DNA of 64,000 nucleotides, from positions 1,798,001 to 1,862,000 of the forward strand of contig CM074699.1 in NCBI GenBank assembly GCA_037367355.1, read 5' to 3'. Source of the stretch: Neoscytalidium dimidiatum. Lineage: Eukaryota > Ascomycota > Dothideomycetes > Botryosphaeriales > Botryosphaeriaceae. Made by a program: the position numbers and the translations under genes. The stretch's first letter is position 1, and each line of letters opens with the position of its first letter. Under the pieces are notes generated by a model that was not told the DNA's origin, made no database searches, and saw nothing but the letters and a program-made list of their open reading frames with translations. Positions 35,716 to 46,765 of the stretch are shown piece by piece.

Positions 35716-35974
35716 GGTGGGGAATGATGTGAGTCGGTGTTTTGGCGGGGCACATCGCGGGAGTAGCACAAGGGACGAACTTTTTCTGGTTGCAGGGTCT
35801 CCGACCGCGGCCACCTAGTGGGGCAGCGCGAGCTCCAGCAGCACGTCATGATTGTCCTCGGTTCGACCAGGGGTTCCCAGCCAGACCTCAATTGCTCCCC
35901 GCAGCCACGACAGCTCCCTTCTCTCCCCAACACCTCTCACCCCTCAATTCCTCAGTTCTCTAAGCGCTGAAGCC
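35716..35974. promoter_or_regulatory. Shared divergent promoter of MRI1 and an aldo/keto reductase
   Basis: Both start codons lie within 259 bp. The right half is C/T-rich (about 35880-35970), as is usual for fungal leaders. No specific site could be named. Confidence 0.6.
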
Positions 35975-36882
35975 ATGGCCTCCAAGCTCACCATTTCTTC
36001 TACCCTCCCGCTGCCTAACAGCTCGAACACGATCCCCCGCCTTGGGTTCGGTGTCTACAAATCCACCGCCGAAACATGCGTGCGCTCGTGCCTCACAGCT
36101 CTCAAGGCCGGCTACCGCCACATCGACAGCGCCCAATTCTACGCCAATGAGGCTGAGGTGGGCCAAGCTGTCAAGGAATCTGGCATCCCCCGCGAGGAGA
36201 TCTACATCACCACCAAGGTCATGACCGCCTCCGCCGACGTGCCCCAGACCTACCAGAAGATCGTCGAGAGCATCAAGAAGATTGACGATCGGCCCAACGG
36301 CTACGTCGACCTGTTTCTGATCCACAACACATCTGTATCGGAAGAGGGCAATAAGATCATGTGGGAGGCTTTGGAGCAGGCGAAAGCGGAGGGCAAGATC
36401 AAAGACATTGGTGTGAGCAACGCTGGCAAGAAGGACATTGAGGCCATGAAGGAGTACGCCAAGGTCTGGCCGCCGGCGGTGAACCAAATCGAGGTAAGAT
36501 GGGGCTGGCTATCGGCCAACAACACTCGATACTGACGTTTTTGCGACAGCTGCACCCCTGGAACCAGCAACGCGAAGCTGTGAAATACTGCCAGTCACAA
36601 GGCATTGTTGTTGAAGCGTACTGTCCTCTCGTCCGGAACCTCAAAGCCGACGACAAGACACTCTTGTCCGTCGCCGAAAGGTACAAGAAGACCTATGCAC
36701 AGGTCCTCATCCGATATTGCCTGCAGAAAGATTGGGTGCCACTTCCGAAGAGCGACACGCCGAGCAGAATTGAGGCGAATGCGGATGTCTTTGATTTCGA
36801 GATAGATGCGAAGGATATGGAGACCCTAGACAACTTGGATCAAGGGCCATGGGGAGCGATAGTTAAAGCTGTGGATAATTGA
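35975..36882 (+). CDS. Aldo/keto reductase
   Basis: Two exons, 35975-36493 and 36550-36882, giving 283 aa; the 56-nt intron is phase 0. The full catalytic tetrad is present: D51 and Y56 in GYRHIDSAQFY, K81 in YITTKV and H117 in LFLIHN. The DIGVSNAG motif and the C-terminal VPLPKSDTPSRIEAN segment, which binds the 2'-phosphate of NADPH, are also present. The length fits the small 2,5-diketo-gluconate-reductase-like class of the family. It is a soluble NADPH-dependent carbonyl reductase; the substrate cannot be told from sequence. It is intact, unlike the relic at 53.5-54.6 kb, which belongs to a different AKR subgroup. Confidence 0.9.
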
Positions 36883-37773
36883 GGAAGTTGTTTCGCATCA
36901 TTGCAGAGAATAATCCATCCACGAGTAGTTGAAACAATCCTCTGAACATAGCGTTTGACGTTGCTCCTAGGCCTCAGACATGGGATTCAATCCCCTATGC
37001 GTACTGTGTCCGGCCTTTAGTATTAAGGAACCCCCCCCACTATAGAAGACACTTTAGAAAGTCTCATACAAGGACAAACATGATTACAATTCATGTAACG
37101 TGAAACGTGGAATGTATTCGAAGCGATGCACCGGGAATAAAATAATGGCAAATAGCTAGAGCGATATTAGAAATCAGATCTGCTCGTGTAGTTGGTTCAA
37201 TTGAACGGACCCTCCCGGCGTTCGGGAGGACCCTGATCTCCTCCAGCTTACTCTTCGGGATAAGCGCAGGCGATCGATTCAGCCTTAACCGTCGCAATTC
37301 CACAACACAGCACCGTGTAGGACGCTTTGACCTTTAAAGATATCACCGTCGTCTTCTTGATCTGAAATGCGATGCGTTAAAGAGTACCAAGCAAACGCAT
37401 CACTTTTCCTATCCCGAAAGTGAAAATACATGCGTGCCCAACAATTGTAATTCCTTAAAATCTGTTCATAATGTTGCAATGTTACGTCAGAACAGAGGAA
37501 TCACATATCAAGTCACACCATGACAGAAATGGTATCCAATGAATAGCAAATCCATTACTCCCCTTGACCGAGTGACTCCATATTCCAATTCCCTTCCAAA
37601 CGATACCCAATTACTTTTTTTTGATCGATTTGGTTATCGACGCTAACTCAAGCCGCCCAACGGTCATACAAGTCATATCACATAGCCTCATCCTCGACAA
37701 GCTCCCGTAATTGCCTTCCCCGGCCCAGCGATCCAAGAATCGAACAGAAAATCCGAGAGACGGTAGTCCCTCT
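36883..37773. other. Convergent intergenic region
   Basis: An AT-richer 0.9-kb gap between the 3' ends of the aldo/keto reductase and IRE1. It contains a GC-rich hairpin with a 7-bp stem at 37211-37229. No gene is supported. Confidence 0.6.
37211..37229. repeat. Small GC-rich hairpin
   Basis: CCTCCCG and CGGGAGG pair perfectly around the loop GCGTT. It lies between convergent genes and is of unknown role. Confidence 0.6.
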
Positions 37774-40700
37774 TCACGGAGTCGCAGGCTCAAAATAAGA
37801 CTTGAAACCAGCCTCCTTATCAAACTCACATTCCAAAACCACCTCGTAGCAAGCCATTAGCAGCTTGGGGAACCTCGTGGTCCAATACCTGAGGTAGCCT
37901 TCAGGAAGTGGGCCAACCTTAGCTTGCACATCTGGCGGCATGTCGTAGTAGTGATTCTTCTTGTTACGCAAGGCGCGCAGCAAGTCCAACATCCTATCGC
38001 CGTTGTACTTCCTCTGCTTTCCAAGCGTGTCGATGAATTTGCGGTCCAGCTTGGACAGGAAATCCGGGAACTTGCTATACACGTGGTTGGAGTTCTGGCC
38101 CTTGGGAGCAGGGCACATGACCTCGATATTGCGAGCCTCCAGTCTGCAGAGATGTGGCGATGGCGGGTCGCGAGGCTCAAATTCAAAGCGGTCTGAGACT
38201 TGGCAGAGGAAGGTGAGGCGCTTTTCAGGTGACCAGAAGAACGGATGTTGCATGACTTGCATTGCAGTGGGGCGGTCCACTGGGTTATTCGAGAGCATGC
38301 GGGAGATGAGGTGGATCGGCTCTTCCGAATCATCGCCCAGGTATTCGAGTTTGCTGAAGTTGAACTTATTCTTCTTGATGTTCAGCTCACGAATTTGCAT
38401 CCATCCTTCTTCGTCATCGAATGGATGCGATCCATTGGTAAGGACGTAGAAGAAAACGCAGCCGAGAGAGAATATGTCCACTGATCGCTTGACACCTTGA
38501 GTGACGGGATCATTCGATGTCGACGAATCTCGCTGACTGGAACTCATACGCCCCTCAGATTCTTTAGGCTTAAGAATAAGCTCCGGGGCTTTCCAACCAA
38601 TGGTTCCCGCATTATTGGTAGTGCCGACGAGCGTGCTGACGTTGTCCGGAAGAGTCTTGCAAAGCCCGAAGTCCGAGATGACGAAGCGAGGGCCTCGATT
38701 CTGATTCTTTTTCGGGTAAGCAATGAGGATGTTTTGCGGCTTAATATCGCGATGAATGATTCGGAGGGAGTGGAGATGGTTCAAGCCGGCGGCTAGTTGG
38801 TAGAGCGCCCTGGGTACATCGGCATTGATCTCGTTCACCAGGCTGGCTTGTTGCTCTGTCCAAGGATCGTCATTTCTGCCATCTTTGTACAAATCCCAAA
38901 GACTAGCTTGGCAGAGCTCGACAGCGATGTAAAGGAAGTTTTCATCCTTCTGCTTGCAGAAATAACGGATAACGTTGGGATGGTCATCGCTCTGAGTCAG
39001 GAGGCTGACCTCCTGATCCGCAAGCTCGTAATATTGCGGGAGCATTCGTTTAACGGCGACATCACGTCCCTCGAATTTACCTTCAAAGACGAAGGTACCA
39101 CCACTGCCGCTGCCGAGCACCTTATCGGTGATAGTCAAGTTGTGAATCCTGGAGCAATTAGTACAGCCACATGATGGCATTGATGGAATACATACTGCTT
39201 AGCGGAAGAGAATTCAGACACGGCTTGATCATTACCTTCACCGCCACTACCGTTCGGATCTTCCCCAAACTTTTTGACATTCGCAACAATCTTCTCTGTC
39301 TCTTCACTTTCGGATTCAGCGTTGTTATTTTTCCGGTTCTTGTTGCGCTTTCTGCCACCACGCTGACCGCGGTGAGCCTTCTTCTTCTTCGGGGTTTCCT
39401 GGCCAGCTTCTGCATCCTCCCCCGGCTGAGGGGAATCGGTCCTTGCCGGCGTGTCGCCAGATTGCGAATTGCTGTCATTGCCATTGGCCGACAGTGAGTC
39501 TTCGCCAGGAACAGTGATTTCCTCTCCACCCATCTGGAACCTGACCTTCCGTTCTTCAATGGGTTGTTCGACAGGCTGTTCTAGCTTCGCTTCAGGGACC
39601 TCAATTTGTGGCATCCCAGACGGAACGGATGGAGGATGTGGCGCATTGAACTTGAAGTTTCGCAGCGGCTTATGTAGAGTCTTTTTCCAGTCTCCACTTA
39701 GCGAAGCGCCGAGAATGAGGAAAAGCGTTGCAACAACGAAAGTCCAGATAGACAGAGGCCACACAGGTGCCTGAGAAATCGAAGGCTTCGGGGGCGGTAT
39801 CTCCGTTTCTACTGGCTCCGACTCTCCCGGGGCGTCAATGGGGAGGACGTCCTCTGCCCCTCCGATCATCGGCATTGGATGAGTCGTGTGCGAGAGGGAG
39901 TGAACGCCAACAAGCAACGGCTTGAGTGACCCTTGCTGTGTTTGCCAGTTGACTCCCGCAAATTCGTTCCAGTTGAGAGTATAGCAAAGAGCTTGCGAGG
40001 CGCCATCTGTAACTGCAGGATAGCTGGTTTCCGACATGGCATACCAGCTGCCATTTTCGGTGCAGTTAACAAAGACGTCGTGCTGGAACTCCTCGACAAT
40101 AGCTGGGCCGGGAGGCTGCGGCAGGAGGACGAGTGAAGTGTCCCGGGAGTTCGCATGGAACGGCCGGACGATATCGTATACCCGGACAACTGGGGAGTCG
40201 AATTTGCCGCGGTAGACAGGCGTTTGGCGATCCTTCGTGTGGTCCAAAGCGTAGACATATCCGTCATGCTTACTGTAAACGTACTTGTTGTCCATTGTCG
40301 ATGAATATTGTAGCTGAAGATCGCGGTCTCTGTTATTCGGAGCCCACTCGAAGTACCTAATCGTACAAATTGGTGTGCCGGTATCCCGGTTCGCGATGCC
40401 GACCGTGTACTCTGTGCGGCCAAGGGCCAGTGTCCCGATTGATTCGCACTCGTCATCGTCGATTCCTTCGAGACCGCTAACCCGACGGCAGCTACCCTCA
40501 TCAATGACGGAGGAGCCTCCGGAACTGAACTGCTTCAGAATGCGGCCCGTAGCGGCATCAATGGTATAGAGAGTGTTCTTCTTCTCCGCGGTGTACACAA
40601 CCGGTGGATCATCGCTCGCAAAGGGTGACAGCTCTTCGGCGAGCTGCCTCACCGTGAGATTGAGCTTGTGGATGCCGATGTTGGGCGCCGGGGTGGCGAC

Positions 40701-41342
40701 GTAGAGGTCTCCGTCTTGGTTCGGCTCGACAATCCACTCTGGTCCGTCGTCAAGAATATCTTCGTCTTCAGACTTGTTCCGCTGATGATAGACCATATCG
40801 ACCATGGGGCGGTCGGCGAAGAGCGTCCATCGCTCCTCGCCAGTGTTTCTATCTCTCGCGTATATCTTGCCATCGACGGTCGCCAGAAGGACAAAATCCT
40901 CGACTTCCCAATCCTGCAGGGACCGCGCACGAGGTCGCGAAGAGAGGCCGCCGGAGGGCCCGGCGGCAGACCTGGCAGGTGGTGCTCGGACAGCGAACCT
41001 AGAGTCCGCTGGAGCCAAAGTCGCAATGGCGCGCTCGTTCTTGGAAATGAAAGGCACGTTGCGGGGTCGGGTGTTCCTGTTGTCGTTGTGGGGGTTGGGG
41101 TTGCGTGAGCTGAGGCCTGGAACGGCGGACTCAGACAAGGCGTCTAGGTGGGCGGACGACCAAGGGCGGTGGTCGGCGGTGTCGCGAAGGACTTGCTCGC
41201 GAGGGGAATTGCGGACGGCATGTTGCTGGTGACCGGGCTGCTGCTGCTGAGCGGAGGCCACAAGAGGAAATACGAGCAGAAGAGCGATCAAGGTCGAGCT
41301 CAGAGCGGCAGACCTCCTGCCGGGAGGCCGACGGCGCGGCAT
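37774..41342 (-). CDS. IRE1: ER stress sensor kinase/endoribonuclease Ire1
   Basis: Two exons, 41342-39196 and 39148-37774, giving 1173 aa; the 47-nt intron is phase 2 and falls just before the kinase domain. An N-terminal signal peptide (about 1-31) is followed by a luminal stress-sensing domain (about 135-480, built of PQQ-like beta-propeller repeats such as ATVDGKIYARDRNTGEERW). One transmembrane helix lies at about 525-548. A basic low-complexity linker (about 625-690) leads to the kinase domain (about 717-1025), with K749, HRD with D850, and DFG with D875. The RNase (KEN) domain lies at about 1028-1160. Residues matching yeast Ire1 RNase residues Y1043, R1056, N1057 and H1061 are present with the same spacing (about Y1097, R1110, N1111, H1115), so it should splice the hacA/HAC1 mRNA in the unfolded protein response. 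Confidence 0.94.
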
Positions 41343-43072
41343 GAAGATGGTTTAGACGGTGGAGGACTCAGCCCGACGTAGGCCTTTAAGCGGAGAGCAG
41401 GCAGGCATGAGAAGGGATGGAATGAGCAGGGTGGACGCTCGAGGCTGGTGGAAGAATGTAACAGAAGGTCGAGGTCCAAGGGTCAGCACACGAGGAGGTG
41501 GTGCGGGCCAAGCTGAAAGGCGAGCGCACTGAGGCGTGAGACCGCGCGACCGGGGCCAGAGCGGCGGCAGGGGATTGCGCCTTCCGCCGCGAATCGAACG
41601 AGGGAGGGGCTCACTGGCTTGGAGGGCCCTTACACAGCACGAGTAACTTGCCTGGGCCCTGCGCCGCCCGCTCCACACAGTCCACTCCAGCCCAGTGTCC
41701 GCCCACGCCAACCGCTCTCCGCCAGTCGCTGCGTGCTGCCACCCACCGCCTGCCTGCCTGACGACGACGGCCCGTTGCGTGCGTGCCACGGTGCCTGGCG
41801 TCTCCTGCTTGCTCTAGCAATGATGCGCGCGGCCCAGCATCCCAAGGCCGTTTCTGCCGCCCACCCAGCTTCCTTCTTAGCCTCCTTCCCAGCTGCCTGC
41901 CGGGTGAAGCGAGGACGCAAGCCCGCCGCCTGCGCACGCCGTGGAGGGCTGCTGTTGCTCGCGTGCATCCCTTTCCCCAGCTCCGCCGCCCGTGCTGCCC
42001 CGACGGAGTACACCCGCTGCTGCATCGCCGCCGCTGGGCAGGGCATTCGCCGCCTGGGCCGCCGTTTCAGGCTCGCTGGATGCTGCGTCGACGGCGTGCG
42101 CTCGCGGTCGCCCGGCCCTTGCACCGCGCAAAAAAAAAAGTATACGTATCAGGCCGTGCAGACCTCGAACGCATTGCGTGTCGCCAGGCCCTTGCGGCCT
42201 GCAGCAAGAATGCGAGGCCCGACGCGAGCACCCGCACCCTGCAGCCGCCGTCCCCGGCAAAGGAGGAATAGAAAAGAATAATCAGACGGCTGCACGCCGG
42301 GGCGCCGCACGCCTTGCCACCGCCAACGCCGTTGTGCAGAGGAGAGCCGCCCGCTGTCAGTGGCAGCTGCTGCAGCACGAGCGGCCCCCGCCATGCCCAG
42401 ACGCACTGGCTGCATTCCCCGCGGGGCTGAAAATCGCAGCGCTCTGTTGGTCGCATCAAACCGCCACGCTCGTTTGAGGAAGGAAGAGAAACGGCACAAC
42501 AACCTCCGGGGCTCTACGGATTAAATCTCCAGCAATCAATCACATTCTAACGTCGTGGGCCAGCCAGTAAGCGCTTGCTCTCTTTCCCCAATCCCTCAGC
42601 CCTGTGCGCGGGATGTAAGGCAGGCAAGCAAGGGAAGGTGCCCTGGCATGAGAAAAGCTTGATATTGCCCGGCCTGTCGGCTCCCTCCCTCGAAGCCCAT
42701 CGAAGTCACTGATGTGCAGCGGAGCAATGCCCGGTGGGTCGTGCTTAGCATTGTCGCGGCGGATTCGTGATCTTTGCCGCCTTCTCCTGCGGTTGGTCTT
42801 CGCGTTGGTTTGCTCGTATACTTCTATTTTCTGCAACCCGGTGAGGCACCGAGTGTGCGGCGCGGCGCGCAGTTGCCGTCTTCAAACAGCCGGGGCCTAG
42901 TGGCGGCACAGAATCCTGCCTCTACCTAATCTGGGACGCCAAAGCTAGATCGTTTTACGTGCCTCGAGCTGTTGCGGTCTCTACTGATACATCATCCCGT
43001 TTCTACTTTTTTACGTACGCCTAACTAGACGCCACCTTCATTACATGTGCCTCCTGTGCCCCCTGTGCCCCT
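41343..43072. other. Intergenic region with IRE1 promoter and leader
   Basis: A GC-rich 1.73-kb stretch between the IRE1 start and the CCT2 stop. The proximal part should hold the IRE1 promoter and a leader. Overlapping frames of up to 220 codons on both strands are biased to Ala, Arg and Pro and show no domain, so no gene is called. Confidence 0.6.
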
Positions 43073-44836
43073 TTACATGCGAGTCCTCTGCCTTGGTGCG
43101 CTGCGGATGATGTTGTCCACTCTCAGTAGCAGCTGCGATCGTGTCAGTCATGCAATCCATTGCAGCTTAAGGTGTGAAGTCGGCCCGTCAACTTACCTCA
43201 GCGGCCTCACTGGCCGACGAAACGACCGCACGTTTGAGCTTATAGCTCTCGATGACGCCGAGCTCCCTCATGTCAGCGATGCCTCCACCCGGAGTCAGGA
43301 GATCAAGCCCGGAGCTCGTCATGCCCGAGTACACCGCCTTTCTTAGCCTGGCAACCAGGTCGCTAGAATCGTAACCGGCGTTGTCGGCGAGAATGGTGGG
43401 TAGTTGCCTGAGAGCCTTGGCGAAGGCCTCGACTGCGAGAGCCTTCTTGCCGGCGACGTTCTGCGAAGCCTGCTCCACGGCCTTGGCCATGTTCATCTCC
43501 GCGCAGCCACCACCAAGCGTCGTCCTGGGCTCCTTGACTGTCTGGGAGAGCACGGCGAGAGCATCGTGGAGAGACCTCTCGGCCTCATCCAAAAGTTGCT
43601 CAGTTGCACCACGCAACACGATGGTGCAAGCCTTACCCGCTGCGACACCAGAGAACCTAATGAGAGTATCTTCACCGATGATGACCTCCTCAATCAGATC
43701 GCAGTGTCCAAGCTTGACGTTCTCGGGGTGGTCGAAGGTAGAGGTGATCTCGCCTCCGGTGACAAGAGCCAGTCTCTCAACACCATCGAAGTCTGCGTGC
43801 TCGATGGAGCAAATACCCGCATCCGCAAAGAGTTGCTCCGGCCAGTTGTAGATGAGCTGCCTGTTGACGAAGCAGTTGATGCCATGGGCCTTGATCTTGT
43901 CGACTTTCGCCTTCATCTTCTCACGCTCGGCCTTTTCCAGCTCAGCAAGTTTGCCAGTGCCATCAACCTTTACCCTTGCGCCGAAGATTTTGATCTTGTC
44001 CGTGTCCATGGCAGTATTGGCAATGAGGATCTTGGCGTTTTCGACCCTCTTGGGCTGGTTCACGCCAAACTTCTTGTCCAGAATGAAGCCCTCCTCCAGG
44101 TATGAGTCCTTAAGCTTTCCTCCCGCCTTCTTGATGATCTGGATGTGTGTAAGGTCGCTGGAGCCTTGAAGTCGGAGGACGGCATCGACGGCGAGTTCTG
44201 CGAACTGGTCGCGGTCCTGGCTGAGAACCTTGGAGCTGAGGGTAGTCCTGGCGATGGCAATAAGGTCTTTCCGGAAAGCCTGGGGATCGTTGCTGTTGTT
44301 CACCGCAGTCTTCTCCAACGCCTCGAGAGCAGCTCGGCTTGCTATCCGGTACCCCTCAATGATTGTCTGCGGGTGAATCTTCTGGTTGACCAGATGTTCC
44401 GCTTCCCGCAGCAGCTCCGCAGCCAGGACGGCCACGGACGTGGTGCCGTCACCAACTTCGTCATCTTGGACCTTGGAAATGTTGACAAGCACCTTTGCAG
44501 CAGCGTTGTCGAGGGCGATAGACTTGAGGATGGTGGCGCCGTCGTTGGTAACCATGATCTCGCCGGTGGAGCTGAGGGGCAGCAGTTAGCTTGAGCTCTG
44601 TAGGTAGCAGGGTGCAGCACGCACGCAGATTGTAATATCTTGTCCATTCCCTTCGGGCCCAAAGTACTCTTCACCAGGTCGCCTACTGCGATGGCGCCCA
44701 CGAAGGCTGAGAGACGGGCATTCTCGCCCCTCTCCTCCTGCACGTCTTCCGCGAAGATCTGCGTGGGGTTTTGGTAGGACTAGGGGGCGCGTCAGCTGGA
44801 GCTGCAGAAAAGCTGGTAATGCATGGGACAAACCAT
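43073..44836 (-). CDS. CCT2: T-complex chaperonin CCT beta subunit
   Basis: Four exons: 44836-44834 (the ATG alone), 44779-44625, 44571-43197 and 43132-43073, giving 530 aa. The N-terminus becomes [10 protein letters not shown], the usual CCTbeta start, which supports the 3-nt first exon with donor GTTTGT and an acceptor CCCCTAG after branch site GCTGAC. Group II chaperonin motifs are present: [15 protein letters not shown] (about 62-66), GDGTT (93-97) and GGGCAEM. The last exon adds 19 residues ending [18 protein letters not shown], the conserved C-terminus. The subunit is one of eight in the cytosolic TRiC ring, which folds actin and tubulin. The gene is divergent from SAD1, with 249 bp between the start codons. 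Confidence 0.93.
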
Positions 44837-45085
44837 CGTGAAGGGGGTGTGAGAAGCAGGCGGCGACTCGCAGGGGGTAGGTGTAATGGGCCGGGAACGC
44901 TTCTGGTGTTGCTCCCAAAAAGGACCCCGACGCGTTGGTCGACGTGAAATCTGCGGGTAGGGCAGCGGCAACTCTTGGCGCCGACTTCCGCGGCGAGCTT
45001 TGGAACATGCGAGACCCGCGCCAGAACTGCCTGCGCGCAATCCACCATCCCGGCTCGCAGATAATCTCGACACTTTTCCGGCAAT
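44837..45085. promoter_or_regulatory. Shared divergent promoter of CCT2 and SAD1
   Basis: The start codons of two housekeeping genes are 249 bp apart, so both promoters and leaders share this stretch. No TATA box is evident. Confidence 0.6.
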
Positions 45086-46765
45086 ATGTCCAAGCGGCAG
45101 GCCGACTCTCTCGAGGACACTGCTCAAACCGACTCACCTGCAGCCAAACGAGCCCGCACTGAGGAGCTTGTTGACGAGAGCGAGACAGCTCCAGCCAATG
45201 GCCTGCCCATCCGCCAGAATGGCCGCCTCATGTCGCCCCGGCCCGAAGATGAGGAGAAAGTAGACATTTTGGGCGCGGCGGAAGAGGTTCATCAGGAGCT
45301 GGAAGAAGCGGGCGCAGTGGGGGATGAGGATGACGAGCCCGCGGTCACAGCTCCCAAACGTCAGGAAGCTCCAACAGAAGGCTACAACGACCTCTACCTG
45401 GACACAATCGATCGAAAGGTTTTGGATTTTGATTTCGAGAAATTATGCTCGGTCACGCTATCAAACATCAACGTGTATGCCTGTCTGGTGTGCGGCAAGT
45501 ACTACCAAGGCCGAGGGCCGAAATCGCAAGCATACTTCCATGCGCTGGACGAGGGTCATCACGTATACATCAATTTGGAGACAAAGAAGGTCTATGTCCT
45601 CCCGGAGGGCTACGAGGTGAAGAGCAAGTCACTCGAGGATATTAAGTTCGTGGCGGATCCAAAGCTCTCGAAAGAGGAGGTCATGAAGCTTGACAAGGAC
45701 CAGAAGACCGCCTGGGATCTCGTTGGCCGCAAATATATACCCGGCTTTGTTGGCATGAACAACATCAAGGCCAACGACTACTTCAACGTTGCCATACACG
45801 CTTTGGCTCATGTCACACCTCTTCGCAACTTCTTCATGCTGGAAGACCTCTCATCCCGTCCTCAGCTTGCCCAACGGTTCAGCACGCTGGTCCGCAAAAT
45901 CTGGAATCCGCGCGCGTTCAAGGCACATGTCTCACCCCATGAGCTTCTTCAAGAGATTGCTCTGCGTTCGTCGAAACGTTTCACACTCACCGAACAATCT
46001 GATCCTGTTGAATTTCTCCAGTGGTTCCTCAACAACTTACACCTCTCCCTTGGTGGCAGCAGAACAAAGCCTGGCTCTAGCATCGTCCAGCGCGTCTTCC
46101 AGGGAAGCCTCAAAATCGAGTCTCAACTGATCACGGCACGTGCTGATGCCGCCGATCGTCTACGCTTCGAGGATTCTGATGTGCAGTCCGATAAGACGCA
46201 CTTCATGATCTTGACGCTAGACTTGCCGCCACGGCCAGTCTTCCAGGATGAATTGGAAAAGAACATAATTCCACAAGTGCCGCTGACGAGAATTTTATCA
46301 AAGTACGACGGCGTGTCGGCCCAGGAGCACCTCAACTACCGCAAGCGCTATCGCTTACTCCACCCGCTGCCTCCGTACCTGCTGTTCCACATTAAGCGCT
46401 TCAGCAAGAACAAGTTTGTGTCCGAGCGCAATCCTACCATTGTCACTTTCCCAACTCGTAGCCTTGATATGAGCCCATATGTCGAGCCCAATCCTGCAGT
46501 TCACCCGCCCGGTGAGCCCATTTGGTACGATCTCGTTGCGAATATCACGCACGAGGCTGTTCGTATCCGGGATGACAGTGTGGAGGGAGAGTCGGAGAAG
46601 AAAGTGTGGAGAGTCCAGCTAAGAGACAAGAGTCGCGAGGAGTGGCTGGAGGTGCAGGATCTCTTTGTCGAGAAAGCGCGAGCCGAGACGCTATTCACGA
46701 AGGAGAGCTATGTGCAGGTTTGGGAGAAGAGGAGAGAGCCGAAGAAAGGCAAGGGCAAGGCGTAG
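45086..46765 (+). CDS. SAD1: U4/U6.U5 tri-snRNP protein Sad1/USP39
   Basis: Single exon, 559 aa. An acidic, disordered N-terminus (1-95) has a KRAR basic patch. A UBP-type zinc finger (about 105-170) has C121, C133, C136 and His residues 152, 158 and 159. A ubiquitin-specific-protease-like fold covers about 215-550. The catalytic Cys box is degenerate: the Cys position of the usual NxGNTCY motif is Asp231 in NNIKANDY. This marks the inactive USP39/Sad1 pseudoprotease rather than a true deubiquitinase. Sad1 is needed to assemble or keep the U4/U6.U5 tri-snRNP and thus for pre-mRNA splicing in the nucleus. The C-terminus is Lys-rich (KKGKGKA). Confidence 0.94.
   Translation: MSKRQADSLEDTAQTDSPAAKRARTEELVDESETAPANGLPIRQNGRLMSPRPEDEEKVDILGAAEEVHQELEEAGAVGDEDDEPAVTAPKRQEAPTEGYNDLYLDTIDRKVLDFDFEKLCSVTLSNINVYACLVCGKYYQGRGPKSQAYFHALDEGHHVYINLETKKVYVLPEGYEVKSKSLEDIKFVADPKLSKEEVMKLDKDQKTAWDLVGRKYIPGFVGMNNIKANDYFNVAIHALAHVTPLRNFFMLEDLSSRPQLAQRFSTLVRKIWNPRAFKAHVSPHELLQEIALRSSKRFTLTEQSDPVEFLQWFLNNLHLSLGGSRTKPGSSIVQRVFQGSLKIESQLITARADAADRLRFEDSDVQSDKTHFMILTLDLPPRPVFQDELEKNIIPQVPLTRILSKYDGVSAQEHLNYRKRYRLLHPLPPYLLFHIKRFSKNKFVSERNPTIVTFPTRSLDMSPYVEPNPAVHPPGEPIWYDLVANITHEAVRIRDDSVEGESEKKVWRVQLRDKSREEWLEVQDLFVEKARAETLFTKESYVQVWEKRREPKKGKGKA

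Noticed and set aside
41570..41620. Possible tRNA T-arm (reverse-strand GTTCGATTC)
   Set aside because: The T-arm stem has a mismatch and no matching D-arm, anticodon arm or acceptor stem could be found.
41619..42477. Overlapping long frames on both strands upstream of IRE1
   Set aside because: All are Ala/Arg/Pro-rich, overlap each other in several frames and show no domain, as expected from GC-rich DNA.
45760..45800. Sad1 as an active deubiquitinase
   Set aside because: The catalytic Cys position is Asp, which is the usual state in USP39/Sad1, so it is a pseudoprotease and not a damaged gene.
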